This document shows, in pieces, positions 1 through 12,154 of a DNA stretch of 64,000 nt. The notes under the pieces are model-generated. The model worked only from the letters and a program-made list of their open reading frames with translations, was not told the DNA's origin and made no database searches. Source of the stretch: Micromonospora sp. U21 (GTDB lineage: Bacteria > Actinomycetota > Actinomycetes > Mycobacteriales > Micromonosporaceae); NCBI RefSeq assembly GCF_018070045.1, contig NZ_JAGPYK010000008.1:186001-250000 (forward strand), read 5' to 3'. Every line of letters begins with the position of its first letter. Position 1 is the first letter of the stretch. The position numbers and the translations under genes were made by a program.

Positions 1-73
1 CTTGCCGGCGGCGCTATCCGTTACCGGCTGACGCCGGTCCCACCGAACTGAACGGGGATGCAATATTAATCCC

Positions 74-763
74 ATGAGAGCCCGGGTACTGGTGGTCGAC
101 GACGACCCCGCGCTCGCCGAGATGCTCGGCATCGTGCTGCGTAGCGAGGGCTTCCTGCCCTCGTTCGTGGCCGACGGCGAGCGGGCGTTGGCGGCGTTCC
201 GCGACAGTCGTCCCGATATCGTCCTGCTCGACCTTATGCTGCCCGGGATGAGCGGCATCGATGTGGCTCGGTCGATCCGAGCCGAGTCCGGCGTGCCGAT
301 CGTGATGCTGACCGCCAAGAGCGACACCGTCGACGTGGTGCTCGGCCTGGAGTCCGGCGCCGACGACTACGTGGTCAAGCCGTTCAAGCCCAAGGAGCTG
401 GTCGCCCGGATGCGGGCCCGGCTGCGCCGGGGCGAGGACGTGGCACCGGAGATGCTCACCATCGGGCCTCCCGGCAACCAGATCACCATCGACGTGCCCG
501 CGCACACGGTCAGCCGCAACGGCGAGGAGGTGAAGCTGACTCCGTTGGAGTTCGATCTGCTGGTCGCGCTGGCCCGCAAGCCGCGTCAGGTCTTCACCCG
601 CGAGGTGCTGCTCGAGCAGGTCTGGGGCTACCGGCACGCAGCCGACACCCGGCTGGTCAACGTGCACGTGCAGCGGCTGCGCGCCAAGATCGAGCCGGAC
701 CCGGAGCGGCCGGAAATCATCCTCACCGTGCGGGGCGTGGGCTACAAGGCGGGGACCGGATAA
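74..763 (+). CDS. mtrA: MtrA, OmpR-family response regulator
   Basis: This 229-aa DNA-binding response regulator is the partner of the MtrB kinase encoded next. The receiver domain (about 1-120) has the acidic pair D10/D11, the phospho-acceptor D53 in LLDLMLPG and the conserved lysine K102 in VKPF. The winged-helix output domain (about 130-229) has the OmpR-type LTPLEFDLL and HVQRLRAKIE segments. The family controls cell-wall metabolism, division and, in sporulating actinomycetes, development. The ATG follows an AT-rich stretch. The mtrA-mtrB-lpqB order is the standard actinobacterial one, which makes the identification firm. Confidence 0.97.
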   Translation: MRARVLVVDDDPALAEMLGIVLRSEGFLPSFVADGERALAAFRDSRPDIVLLDLMLPGMSGIDVARSIRAESGVPIVMLTAKSDTVDVVLGLESGADDYVVKPFKPKELVARMRARLRRGEDVAPEMLTIGPPGNQITIDVPAHTVSRNGEEVKLTPLEFDLLVALARKPRQVFTREVLLEQVWGYRHAADTRLVNVHVQRLRAKIEPDPERPEIILTVRGVGYKAGTG

Positions 764-775
764 CCTGGTCACACT

Positions 776-2533
776 GTGTCAACCTCCCCGCCCCCGCACC
801 CTCAGACGACGGCTGCCCGCCGGCCCAGCGCCGGCTGGGAGCTCTGGCGTGCGCTGAGCGGGCGGGGCGCCCGGATGGTGGCCCGGTTGCACCAGACCTG
901 GCGCCGCTCGCTCCAGGTGCGGGTGGTGACCATCACGCTGGTCGCCTCCAGCCTGCTGGTCGGCGGTTTCGCGTACCTGATCGCCGACAAGATCACCACG
1001 ATCCTGCTCGACAGCGCCCGCACCGACGTCCGGCAGCGCGTGAACAGCGGCGCCGGCTACGCGGCCAAGCAGGTCTCCCTGTACGGCCAGCCGCAGGAGG
1101 CGCAGCTCCAGGAGACCATCGAGGGCACGGTCAACTACCTGGCCGGCGGCGACCCCGAGCAGATCAGTGGTGTGGTGGTGGCGATCACCGCCGACGGCTA
1201 TCCGAACGTCATCCAGACCCGCACCGCACCCGCGGCGAACGTCCAGCCGTTGATCAGCCCGGAGCTGCGGGCCGCGGTCGCCAGCGGCAAGGTGGCCAGC
1301 CAGATCCGCACCGGCCAACTGACCGGAAAATCCACCAAATATCTGGTCTACGGCTCGCCGGTGCCCACCCGGTTCGGCCAGATCGAGCTCTACTACCTCG
1401 TGCCCTTGACCCGGCAGGACGGCACCGCCGCCGACGCCCGAGCCACCGTGGTGGCCACCGGGGTCGCTCTGGTGATCCTGCTCGGGCTGCTCGCGGCCCT
1501 GGTCACCCGGCTGGTGGTCAATCCGGTCCGGGTCGCCGCGCGGACGGCCCAGCGGCTCTCCGCCGGCCTGCTCGACCAGCGGATGGTGGTCAACGGCGAG
1601 GACGACCTCGCTCTGCTCGCCGCGTCGTTCAACCAGATGGCGACCAACCTGCAACGGCAGATCCTCCGTCTGGAGGAGATGTCCCGGTTGCAGCGCCGGT
1701 TCACGTCCGACGTCTCGCACGAGCTGCGTACCCCGTTGACCACGGTTCGGATGGCCGCCGACCTGATCTTCGCCGAGCGCGACGAGTTCGACCCGGCGGT
1801 GGCCCGCAGCGCCGAGCTGCTCCAGGCCGAGCTGGACCGGTTCGAGGAGTTGCTCACCGACCTGTTGGAGATCAGCCGGTTCGACGCGGGCTTCGCCATG
1901 CTGGACGCCGAGCCGACCGACCTGGTGCCGGTGGTGCACCGGGTGGTCGACCGGCTCGCCGGCCTGGCCGAGCGGGTGGGCGTCCCGATCGAACTGGACC
2001 TGCCGGGCACGCCGGTGATCGCCGAGGTCGACCCGCGCCGGGTCGAGCGGGTGCTGCGCAACCTGGTGGGCAACGCCGTCGAACACGGTGAGGCGCGGCC
2101 GGTGCTGATCACTCTCGGCATCGACGACACCGCTGTGGCGATCACCGTCCGGGATCGTGGCGTGGGGCTCAAGGTGGGCGAGGAGAAGTTGGTGTTCAAC
2201 CGATTCTGGCGGGCGGACCCGTCCCGGGCCCGGCAGACCGGTGGCACCGGTCTGGGCCTGTCCATCAGTCTCGAGGACGCCCGGCTGCACGGCGGGTGGC
2301 TGGAGGCGTGGGGTGCGCCCGGGCAGGGCGCGCAGTTCCGGCTCACCCTGCCGGCCCGCGCGGGTGACCGGCTGACCACCTCGCCGTTGCGGCTGGTGCC
2401 CGCCGACGCCGCGCTGCCCTTCGGTGGCCCCCGGGACGGCGGCCCCCTGGCCATCGGGCCCGGCACCGGCGGCACGGTGGCGATCGGCCCGGCGTCGGCC
2501 GAGGACGGACAGCGTGCGGAGGTGCGATCGTGA
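776..2533 (+). CDS. mtrB: MtrB, membrane sensor histidine kinase
   Basis: This 585-aa kinase is the cognate partner of MtrA. It has a cytoplasmic N-terminal stretch, TM1 at about 50-70, an extracytoplasmic sensor region (about 71-220), TM2 at about 222-247 and a HAMP domain. The dimerisation domain has the phospho-acceptor H315 in SDVSHELRTP, and the ATPase domain has NLVGNAVEH and GTGLGLSI. It starts with GTG 12 bp after the mtrA stop and its last 4 bp overlap lpqB (GTGA), so the three genes are probably co-transcribed. The proline-rich N-terminus and glycine-rich tail are typical low-complexity ends. Confidence 0.96.
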   Translation: MSTSPPPHPQTTAARRPSAGWELWRALSGRGARMVARLHQTWRRSLQVRVVTITLVASSLLVGGFAYLIADKITTILLDSARTDVRQRVNSGAGYAAKQVSLYGQPQEAQLQETIEGTVNYLAGGDPEQISGVVVAITADGYPNVIQTRTAPAANVQPLISPELRAAVASGKVASQIRTGQLTGKSTKYLVYGSPVPTRFGQIELYYLVPLTRQDGTAADARATVVATGVALVILLGLLAALVTRLVVNPVRVAARTAQRLSAGLLDQRMVVNGEDDLALLAASFNQMATNLQRQILRLEEMSRLQRRFTSDVSHELRTPLTTVRMAADLIFAERDEFDPAVARSAELLQAELDRFEELLTDLLEISRFDAGFAMLDAEPTDLVPVVHRVVDRLAGLAERVGVPIELDLPGTPVIAEVDPRRVERVLRNLVGNAVEHGEARPVLITLGIDDTAVAITVRDRGVGLKVGEEKLVFNRFWRADPSRARQTGGTGLGLSISLEDARLHGGWLEAWGAPGQGAQFRLTLPARAGDRLTTSPLRLVPADAALPFGGPRDGGPLAIGPGTGGTVAIGPASAEDGQRAEVRS

Positions 2534-4335
2534 GGCGGCAGGTCCTGGTCGGGGCACTCGGCGCGGCGCTGCTGCTGGGCGGGGGGTGCGGCATCCCGGC
2601 GTCGTCCGACGTGCGGGTGGACGGCAAGGGCGGGGCCGCGACGGAGGCCGGTTCGGTCGGCGGCCGTAGCAGTGAGCCGCCGACGCGTACGGCCAGCGGC
2701 AGCGACATCGACGCATTCGTGCGCAACTTCCTGGACGCCGCCGCTGGTGAGCCGGAGCGGGCCTACGAGCGGGTCAAGCTGTTCGTCGCTCCGGAGCACC
2801 AGACCAAACTGCAGGAGAAGAAGGGCAGCGAGGTCGCGCTGAACGTGGTGCGGCTGCGGGAGGCGGTCTTCACCGGCAACAGCGACTCGACCACCACCGT
2901 GAAGATCAAGGTGCAACAGCTCGGCCTGCTGCGGGCCAACGGCACCCTGGCCCCGCCGGTGGCGACCGAGACGGGATACGAGTTCCGGGTGCGCAGCGCG
3001 GCCTTCGGCGGTGACGACGAGCGCGCCGGCCTGTACGTCCTCGACCCGCCGAACGTGCTGCTGCTCAGCGACAACGCCCTCCAGCGGTACTACCAGGGCG
3101 AGTCGATCTACTTCTGGAGTTCCGACGGCAGCCGCCTGGTGCCCGATCAGCGCTATCTGTCGGCAGCGGTACCGGACGAACGCCGGGTCAACGAGGTGGT
3201 GAAGTGGCTGGTCGGTGGCCCGTCCGACTGGCTGCGCCCCGGCGTCGTCGGGCTGCCCGACCGCACCGAGCTGATCAACAACGCCACCGGCGCGAACGGC
3301 CGGTGGGAGGTCAACCTGGACATGTCCGGTGACGACCAGACCCAGATCGACCGGCTGATCACCCAGCTCGCCTGGTCGTTGGGCGACCGGCAGGGCGAGC
3401 TGGAGCTGAAGGTCCGCAACAACTCGCAGCCCGTGCAGGATCTGGAGGAGCTTCGACGGTCCGACCCGCTCTACCCGGTCGATGCGGGCCCGCAGCGGTT
3501 CGGCGTGTACGAGGGCGCCATCCGTCCGCTCGACTTCGCCGGCGAGCCCAGCGGCGTGGTGCCGCTGGTTGCCGAGGTCAACCGCACCATCGTGTCCGCC
3601 GGCCTCGCCAGGGCCGATGACAAGATTCTCGCCGCGATGGTGGTGACCGGCGGCAGGAGCCGGCAGCGACTTGCGGTGGGCACCGGCCCCGATCCGGTCT
3701 CCGGGCTCAGCCGGAGCGGGTCGGACTATGCCTCGATCAGCCGTCCGGTCTGGCTGCGCACGGTCGACTCGCGGCCGGGCCGGGGCCTGGTGGTGGCCGA
3801 AGGCCGGCTCTACCGCTTCGACGAGGCCGCCGGGATGCACCAGGTGCCGCTCAACCTGCCCACCGCCGAGGTCACCGCGGTGGCCGCGTCGCTGGACGGC
3901 CAGCGGGTCGCGTTGATCGCCGGCGGCCGGCTCTACGTCGCGGCCGTCAACCTGGACGGCGGCGGGGTCTCCATCGGCCCGCCCCGGGCGCTGGTCACCT
4001 CGCTGACGGGCCTCAGCGCCGTGGACTGGAGTGGGGAGAACCGCCTGGTGGTGGCTGGGTCGGCCGGCCAGCCGGCGATCTACGAGATCAGCGTGGACGG
4101 TGCCCTGGAGACGCCGCTGAAGACCGACGTGGGTGCCAGGGTCACCCACCTGACGGCGTACCCGACCAACCGCACCGTGCCGCTGCCCAGCGGGGCTTAC
4201 ATGTACGAGGCGAACGGGGTGGCCTACCGCAACAGCCCGTTCGAACGGATCGAGGTCGAACAGGTGCGGGACATCACCCCACCGCCGACCAGGGTCCGCC
4301 CGAGCAATCCGTCGGCCCCGTTCTTCCTCTACTGA
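2530..4335 (+). CDS. lpqB: LpqB, GerMN-domain/beta-propeller lipoprotein
   Basis: This 601-aa lipoprotein is the third member of the mtrAB-lpqB operon. The signal peptide ends in a lipobox, GGGC, with the lipidated cysteine at residue 20. A GerMN-like domain and a C-terminal LpqB beta-propeller region follow. In mycobacteria LpqB binds the extracellular part of MtrB and modulates its activity; the same role here is inferred from family and context. Its start overlaps the mtrB stop by 4 bp, suggesting translational coupling. Confidence 0.94.
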   Translation: MRRQVLVGALGAALLLGGGCGIPASSDVRVDGKGGAATEAGSVGGRSSEPPTRTASGSDIDAFVRNFLDAAAGEPERAYERVKLFVAPEHQTKLQEKKGSEVALNVVRLREAVFTGNSDSTTTVKIKVQQLGLLRANGTLAPPVATETGYEFRVRSAAFGGDDERAGLYVLDPPNVLLLSDNALQRYYQGESIYFWSSDGSRLVPDQRYLSAAVPDERRVNEVVKWLVGGPSDWLRPGVVGLPDRTELINNATGANGRWEVNLDMSGDDQTQIDRLITQLAWSLGDRQGELELKVRNNSQPVQDLEELRRSDPLYPVDAGPQRFGVYEGAIRPLDFAGEPSGVVPLVAEVNRTIVSAGLARADDKILAAMVVTGGRSRQRLAVGTGPDPVSGLSRSGSDYASISRPVWLRTVDSRPGRGLVVAEGRLYRFDEAAGMHQVPLNLPTAEVTAVAASLDGQRVALIAGGRLYVAAVNLDGGGVSIGPPRALVTSLTGLSAVDWSGENRLVVAGSAGQPAIYEISVDGALETPLKTDVGARVTHLTAYPTNRTVPLPSGAYMYEANGVAYRNSPFERIEVEQVRDITPPPTRVRPSNPSAPFFLY

Positions 4336-4339
4336 CATC

Positions 4340-5047
4340 GTGCGCGGGCTCTGGGCCGACCTCGGCGACCTGGTCCTGCCCACCGACTGCGCGGGCTGTC
4401 GGGAGCGTCGGCCCGGTCTGCGGCACGGGATCTGCCCGGCCTGCGTGGCGGCGCTGAGCGCGCTGCGTCCTCGGTCGGTCCGTCCGACCCCCGTCCCGCC
4501 GGGCCTGCCGCCCTGCGTCGCCCTCGGCCCGTACGCCGGCCCGCTGCGCGAGACCCTGCTGGCGTACAAGGAGCACGGCCGGCACGGGTTGGCCCGTCCG
4601 CTCGGCGCGCTGCTCGCCGAGGTGGTCGCGGCGGCGGTCGGCGGGGCCCGTCCGCTGGCGTTGGTGCCGGTGCCGGACACCGCGGCGGCGGCCCGGGCCC
4701 GCTACGGCGACCACCTGGACCGGCTGGCCCGGCACTGCGCGGCGCGACTGAGCCGGGCCGGCTGGCCGGTGCGGGTGCACCGGCCGCTGCGGGCGCTGCC
4801 CCGGCCCGACTCGGTGACGCTGGACAGCGCCGGCCGGGCGGCGGCGGCCGAGGCGGCCTTCCGGCCCCGCTCCGGTGCCCGGGGCGGGGGCGGCACCTCG
4901 CGCGTGGCGCCCGTCGTGGTGTTGCTGGACGACATCGTCACCACCGGGGTCACGCTGGCCGCATCGGCCCGCGTGCTGGCCGCGACCGGGCACGCACCGG
5001 GAGTCGCCGCGGTGCTCGCGGCGACCGAGAAGAGACGCCGTTCGTAA
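4340..5047 (+). CDS. ComF-family phosphoribosyltransferase
   Basis: This 235-aa protein has an N-terminal treble-clef zinc site (C17, C20, C32, C35) followed by a type I phosphoribosyltransferase domain with the PRPP-binding loop VVLLDDIVTTG near the C-terminus. That is the ComF/GntX layout. The family is linked to DNA uptake in competent bacteria, but its role in actinomycetes is unsettled. It starts with GTG 5 bp after lpqB and so probably sits at the end of the mtrAB operon. Confidence 0.9.
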   Translation: MRGLWADLGDLVLPTDCAGCRERRPGLRHGICPACVAALSALRPRSVRPTPVPPGLPPCVALGPYAGPLRETLLAYKEHGRHGLARPLGALLAEVVAAAVGGARPLALVPVPDTAAAARARYGDHLDRLARHCAARLSRAGWPVRVHRPLRALPRPDSVTLDSAGRAAAAEAAFRPRSGARGGGGTSRVAPVVVLLDDIVTTGVTLAASARVLAATGHAPGVAAVLAATEKRRRS

Positions 5048-5293
5048 CCGTTCGTGTTTCCGTTTCACCCGTTGGTGTATGAGCTGCGAAAAATCCCGGG
5101 CGGTCTCGGCAACTTGGGGTGACTGCCGGGCGAACAGGAGTTAGCGTTTCGCTGTCGGGGGTAGGAGGTTCATCCCACCCGCCCCCGGCGGTGAGAGGAG
5201 GCGTAGCCGCACTGACCGGTCGACGCCAGCGGGGCTCCCCACGGCGCGCGACCGGGTAACCGGATCGAAGACCGTCCGAACAAGGGAGGTCAC

Positions 5294-5929
5294 GTGGACA
5301 TCGTGGTCAAGGGCCGTAACGTCGAAGTGCCGGACCATTACCGGGTGCACGTAGCCGAGAAACTCGCAAAGATCGAACGCTACGACCACAAACTCATTCG
5401 TGTCGATGTCGAGCTGTTCCACGAGCGCAATCCGCGCCAGGCCGACCACTGCCAGCGGGTGGAGATCACCTGCGTTTCCCGGGGCCCGGTGATCCGGGCC
5501 GAGGCGTGCACGAATGACTTCTACAGCGCGCTCGACGCGGCCATCGCGAAACTCGACACCCGGCTGCGCCGCGCCGCCGACCGTCGCCGCGTACACCGGG
5601 GCCGGCACGCGCCGATCTCCGTCGCCGCCGCCACCGCCGGCCTACCGGTCGCGGACCTGGTGGCCGCCCCGCTGAGCGCGCCGGGTGACGGCGCCCGCGC
5701 CGGCACCGCCGTCGCGGAGCGGGCGGAGGACGAGTACGACGAGCAGCCGTGGCACATCGCCCGGGAAAAGGTCCACCCGGCGGAACCGATGACGATCGAC
5801 GACGCGCTGTTCGAAATGGAACTGGTCGGCCACGACTTCTACCTGTTCCAGGACAAGGAGTCCGGCCGTCCCAGCGTCGTCTACCGCCGTCACGCCTACG
5901 ACTACGGCATCATCTCCCTCGCCACCTGA
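5294..5929 (+). CDS. hpf: Long-form ribosome hibernation promoting factor
   Basis: This 211-aa protein is the long HPF/RaiA type. The N-terminal HPF domain (about 1-100) begins MDIVVKGRNVEV, and a basic and alanine-rich linker leads to the C-terminal dimerisation domain (about 150-211), seen in the FYLFQDKESG and VVYRRHAYDYGIISL segments. The family binds the decoding centre and makes 100S ribosome dimers in stationary phase. The GTG start has a strong Shine-Dalgarno (AGGGAGG) 6 nt upstream. The 246-bp upstream gap contains GTAACCGGAT, similar to sequences upstream of mtrA and secA. Confidence 0.94.
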   Translation: MDIVVKGRNVEVPDHYRVHVAEKLAKIERYDHKLIRVDVELFHERNPRQADHCQRVEITCVSRGPVIRAEACTNDFYSALDAAIAKLDTRLRRAADRRRVHRGRHAPISVAAATAGLPVADLVAAPLSAPGDGARAGTAVAERAEDEYDEQPWHIAREKVHPAEPMTIDDALFEMELVGHDFYLFQDKESGRPSVVYRRHAYDYGIISLAT

Positions 5930-5949
5930 GACCGGTCCTGAGCCGGCTT

Positions 5950-6017
5950 GATCATGGAGCTGTGGTGGGTGCGGACGCCGCGAACCGGCGCCGACCGCCC
6001 ACCACGGCTCCATGATC
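5950..6017. repeat. Long inverted repeat between convergent genes
   Basis: The arms share GATCATGGAGC-GTGGTGGG with two C/T differences over about 21 bp, separated by about 26 bp. It sits between hpf and a minus-strand acetyltransferase gene and has no T tract. It may be a bidirectional transcription stop or one copy of a dispersed intergenic palindrome. Confidence 0.7.
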
Positions 6018-6019
6018 TG

Positions 6020-7132
6020 TCAGCGGAGGTCGGCGGGTAGCAGGGCGAAGGTCAGGTCGTCGAGGCGGGTGCCGGCCAGCCCGGGCAGCCGGCCACGTTG
6101 CAGGGCCTCCCGGTGGAAGCCGACCCGCTCCAGCACGCGGTGGGAGGCGGTGTTCTCGGGCACGGTTCCGGCGGTCAGCCGGGCGACACCGGCCGGCCCG
6201 AACGCCCAGCCGGCGAGCAGCCGGACGGCCCGGGTGGCGTACCCCCGGCCCCGCCAGTCGGGCAGCAACGCGTAGCCCAGCGACGCCTCGCCGCTGGCCA
6301 CATCCGTGTACGACAACCCGCAGCTGCCTGCCGCCTCGCCGGTGGCCAGGTCGGTGATCAACAGTCGGGCGATGTCGCCGGTCAGCCACCCGCTCTCCGC
6401 GAGCCGGCAGCGCCGCTCGATCGCGGCCCGTTCCGGCGGCACCGGCGGCGCCTGGTTGGCCACCACCTCGGGCCGGCTGTGCAACTGGTACATCAGCTCG
6501 GCGTCGTCCGGCGCGAGCCGGCGCAGCGCCACCACCTGATCGGTGAGCACCCCGCCGGGCAGGTCCGGCAGCAGCCGGGCGGTCGGGCCGGGCGGGTCGC
6601 CGGCGAGGCGTACCCAGGCCAGCAGGTCGTGCCGCCCGCCGCCCCGGCTCGGGCCGGCCGATCGGCGTACCCCCTCGTAGCGGAAGCCGGCGGCCAGCGC
6701 GACCCGTTGGCTGGGCCCGTTCTCCGGGTCGGTGAGCAGCTCCAGCCGGACCGTCCCGGTGGCGAACGCGTGCTCGCTCAGCGCGCGGGTGGCGGCGGTG
6801 GCCACCCCTCGCCCGCGCGCCTCCGGCCGCACCCAGTAGCCGATCTCGGCCTGACCCCGGTCGGGCACCGGGTTGCTCAGCCCGACCCCGCCGAGCAGCC
6901 GGTCGGTGGCCGGGTCCGCGACCGCGTACGCCGCGCCGCCCCCGGTCCAGGTCGCCGGGGCACCCGAGTCGATCCACCAGTGGGCGTCGGTTTCGGTGTA
7001 CGGCGCCGGCAGGTTCGGCAGGAACCGCTGGCTGACCGGGTCCGCGCAGGCGGCGACCACGTCGGCGGCGTCGTCGGCGCGGAACGGGCGCAGGCGTACC
7101 CCGTGTGCCTCGACGACGTGCCGCATGGTCAC
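6020..7132 (-). CDS. Tandem double-GNAT acetyltransferase
   Basis: This 370-aa protein contains two complete GNAT N-acetyltransferase modules. The first (about 1-180) has GRGVATAATRAL and the second (about 190-370) has GRGYATRAVRLL, both of the acetyl-CoA-binding R/QxxGxG/A type. Each starts with the LRPFRADDAADV-type strand of RimJ/RimL proteins. The substrate is unknown. Its ATG overlaps the stop of the upstream double-GNAT gene by 4 bp, so the two form one transcription unit. Confidence 0.88.
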   Translation of the reverse strand: MTMRHVVEAHGVRLRPFRADDAADVVAACADPVSQRFLPNLPAPYTETDAHWWIDSGAPATWTGGGAAYAVADPATDRLLGGVGLSNPVPDRGQAEIGYWVRPEARGRGVATAATRALSEHAFATGTVRLELLTDPENGPSQRVALAAGFRYEGVRRSAGPSRGGGRHDLLAWVRLAGDPPGPTARLLPDLPGGVLTDQVVALRRLAPDDAELMYQLHSRPEVVANQAPPVPPERAAIERRCRLAESGWLTGDIARLLITDLATGEAAGSCGLSYTDVASGEASLGYALLPDWRGRGYATRAVRLLAGWAFGPAGVARLTAGTVPENTASHRVLERVGFHREALQRGRLPGLAGTRLDDLTFALLPADLR

Positions 7133-8280
7133 GTGAGGTCCTCTGGGAGCAGTGCGGCCACCCAGGTGTCCACCCGCTCACCCCGGTGCTGCACCCCGCC
7201 CCGGGCGGTCCCCTCGAACGCGAAGCCCGCCTTCTCCGCCACCCGCCGGGAGGCCGTGTTGCCCACGTTCGCCTTCCACTCGATCCGGGCCAGGCCCAGC
7301 GTGGTGAAGCCCCACGCGCTCAGCGCGGCCAGCGCGGCCGGCATGTAACCCCGGCCGCGGGCCGCCGGGGCGGTCATGAAGCCCACGTCGGCCAGCAGCG
7401 GGTCGGCGGGGGAGAGCCGCAGGTCGACGGAGCCGGCGTACCGGTCGTCCGGGTCGGCGATCACGTAGCAGGCCGCGTCTCCCCGGGCCCAGACCTCCCG
7501 GCTGAAGCCCCGGTACCACTGCGCGTCGGCGCGCTCGTACGGGTCCGGCACGGTGGTCCAGCGAATGGTCTCCGGGTCGTGGCAGGTCTCCACCACGTCG
7601 TCCAGGTCCTGCTCCTCCATCGGCCGTAGCCGCAGCTCGCCGGCCCCGGCGGTGGCGAACAGGGTGGGTTGCGGGCGGCCGAAGACGGCGGCCCGCCGGG
7701 CGGCCAGGGTGCCCGGCCCGGCTGGCCCGGTGGCCCCGGGGGCGGTCACCTCGCCGGGCAGCAGCGACCCGATCCAGCCGTCCGCGCTGCCGTTGGGTGC
7801 CGGGTCGGCCAGCCGCAGCCGGCCGTCGATCCGGAACCCGGCGCGGAGCGCGACCAGCCGGGAGGCGTGGTTGCCCACCTCGGCCTGCCAGACCAGCCGG
7901 CGCAGCCCGAGCGTGTCGAAGGACCAGCGGGCCACCGCCCGGGCGGCCCGGACGGTCACCCCGCGGCCACGCGCCCACGGGGCCGTCCAGTAGCCGATCT
8001 CGCCGGTGCCGGCGCCGCTGATGGAGATCAGCCCGCACGAGCCGAGGAGCTCGCCGGTGACCGGGTCGCAGACCGCGAATGGCGCGCCGGTGCCCTCCGC
8101 CCAGGCCCGGCCGCTCAGTTCGGTGACAAACCCGTGGGCGTGTTCCGGCAGGTATGGGCGCGGTACGGTGGTCCAGCGCTGGATGTCCGGGTCCTGGCAC
8201 GCGCGGTGCACCGCGTCGGCGTCGGCGTCCCGCCAGGGCCGCAACAGCAGGCCGTCCTCGATGATCTCCACAGGCTCCAC
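7129..8280 (-). CDS. Tandem double-GNAT acetyltransferase
   Basis: This is a second protein of 383 aa with two RimJ/RimL-like GNAT domains: one near 1-180 with ARGRGVTVRAARA, the other near 215-383 with ARGRGYMPAALAAL. It resembles its downstream neighbour, so the four domains probably arose by duplication. I chose the GTG at 8280 (MEPVEIIEDGLLLRPW) because the first beta strand begins there. The open frame continues to 8394, but that extension is basic and not family-like. The substrate is unknown. Confidence 0.85.
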   Translation of the reverse strand: MEPVEIIEDGLLLRPWRDADADAVHRACQDPDIQRWTTVPRPYLPEHAHGFVTELSGRAWAEGTGAPFAVCDPVTGELLGSCGLISISGAGTGEIGYWTAPWARGRGVTVRAARAVARWSFDTLGLRRLVWQAEVGNHASRLVALRAGFRIDGRLRLADPAPNGSADGWIGSLLPGEVTAPGATGPAGPGTLAARRAAVFGRPQPTLFATAGAGELRLRPMEEQDLDDVVETCHDPETIRWTTVPDPYERADAQWYRGFSREVWARGDAACYVIADPDDRYAGSVDLRLSPADPLLADVGFMTAPAARGRGYMPAALAALSAWGFTTLGLARIEWKANVGNTASRRVAEKAGFAFEGTARGGVQHRGERVDTWVAALLPEDLT

Positions 8281-8387
8281 CCGTGCATCGTGCCGGAACG
8301 TTCGCCGACGGCGTAACCGGATAACCTGCGGTACGCACCCGGTGCGCGAGTTATGTCGGGTTCGGCGGGGTGGACCGCCGCCACCAG

Positions 8388-8417
8388 TGACCATCGCGCC
8401 GATGGAGCGCCTACGAT
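8388..8417 (+). promoter_or_regulatory. Candidate secA promoter
   Basis: A TGACCA box (8388-8393) and a TACGAT box (8412-8417) are separated by 18 bp. Transcription would start near 8424, giving a leader of about 25 nt with a GGGGAG Shine-Dalgarno before the GTG. Confidence 0.5.
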
Positions 8418-8448
8418 GGTTCGAGACTGTCTAGGGGAGCGTTGATCC

Positions 8449-11376
<2,928 letters not shown>

Positions 11377-11391
11377 CCGACAGCAGTGCGC

Positions 11392-11424
11392 GACAGGCCC
11401 CGGCCGATCTGGCCGGGGCCTGTC
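11392..11424. terminator. Strong hairpin terminator after secA
   Basis: A perfect 14-bp stem (GACAGGCCCCGGCC paired with its complement) encloses the loop GATCT. It sits between convergent secA and the Rv3235-family gene and could stop transcription from both sides. There is no U tract, as is common in high-G+C actinobacteria. Confidence 0.8.
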
Positions 11425-11543
11425 GGCGTCTCCAGCCCGTCGCCGGAAGCGCCGGCGAAGACCGGCAGGGCAGGTGGGCGGCGATGTGGAGTCGATCAAC
11501 CCCCGACCGGCGGCGGGGGAGTCTCGGGTGGACGTGGCCCCGC

Positions 11544-12134
11544 TCAGAGGATGTGCAGCGCGGCGCAGAGCCAGCGGCCTCGTCGGTGCTCCAGGCGGAC
11601 CGCCATCGCCCAGCTCCGGCCGCCCGCGCCGGTGACCACTGCGGCCGCCTCCACCGCGGCCTCGCGGGGCTCGCAGACCCGCAGCCGGAGCAGCCGGACC
11701 ACCGGCCGTGCGGCGCGGCGGCGGGGCGACCCGGCCCGGCCGGACGCGCGGGCCAGCTCGGTCAGCAGCTCGGTGGCCCGGGCCGGGTCGAGCAGTGGCC
11801 GCACCTGCGCTGGCGACCGGTAGCCGTTGACCACCTCCAGGCAGGTGCCCACGAAGCGGTGCGCGGCCCGGGTCGCCTCCGGGGCGGTCGACGGCGGTAG
11901 CGGCGCGCCCGGGTGGGTGGCCGGCCGGGTGGGCACCCGGCGGAGGGCGGCGCGGCGGTCCGGCGGCCGGACCGGATCCGGCCGCGTCGAGGCGAACAGG
12001 TCGAGGGCGAGCTGGCCGTGGGTCGGCGCCGGCCAGTACGCCCCGTCGGCCTCGTCGACGTACGGCGGGTCGATCGGCGGGACGGGGCGCAGCCGCACGG
12101 GTGGCCGGGACGGACCGGATCGCGACTCACTCAT
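11544..12134 (-). CDS. Rv3235-family protein
   Basis: This 196-aa protein has a Pro/Arg-rich N-terminal half and a conserved C-terminal alpha/beta domain from about 100, ending RRGRWLCAALHIL. It matches my recollection of the Rv3235 family, which lies near secA in many actinobacteria. The function is unknown; the C-terminal part looks like a compact nucleic-acid- or protein-binding fold, but I cannot assign it. The ATG has a GGGGG Shine-Dalgarno. A direct-repeat element 21 nt upstream is shared with the neighbouring HTH gene. Confidence 0.75.
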   Translation of the reverse strand: MSESRSGPSRPPVRLRPVPPIDPPYVDEADGAYWPAPTHGQLALDLFASTRPDPVRPPDRRAALRRVPTRPATHPGAPLPPSTAPEATRAAHRFVGTCLEVVNGYRSPAQVRPLLDPARATELLTELARASGRAGSPRRRAARPVVRLLRLRVCEPREAAVEAAAVVTGAGGRSWAMAVRLEHRRGRWLCAALHIL

Positions 12135-12154
12135 CGCTACCCCCTTTGATCTTG

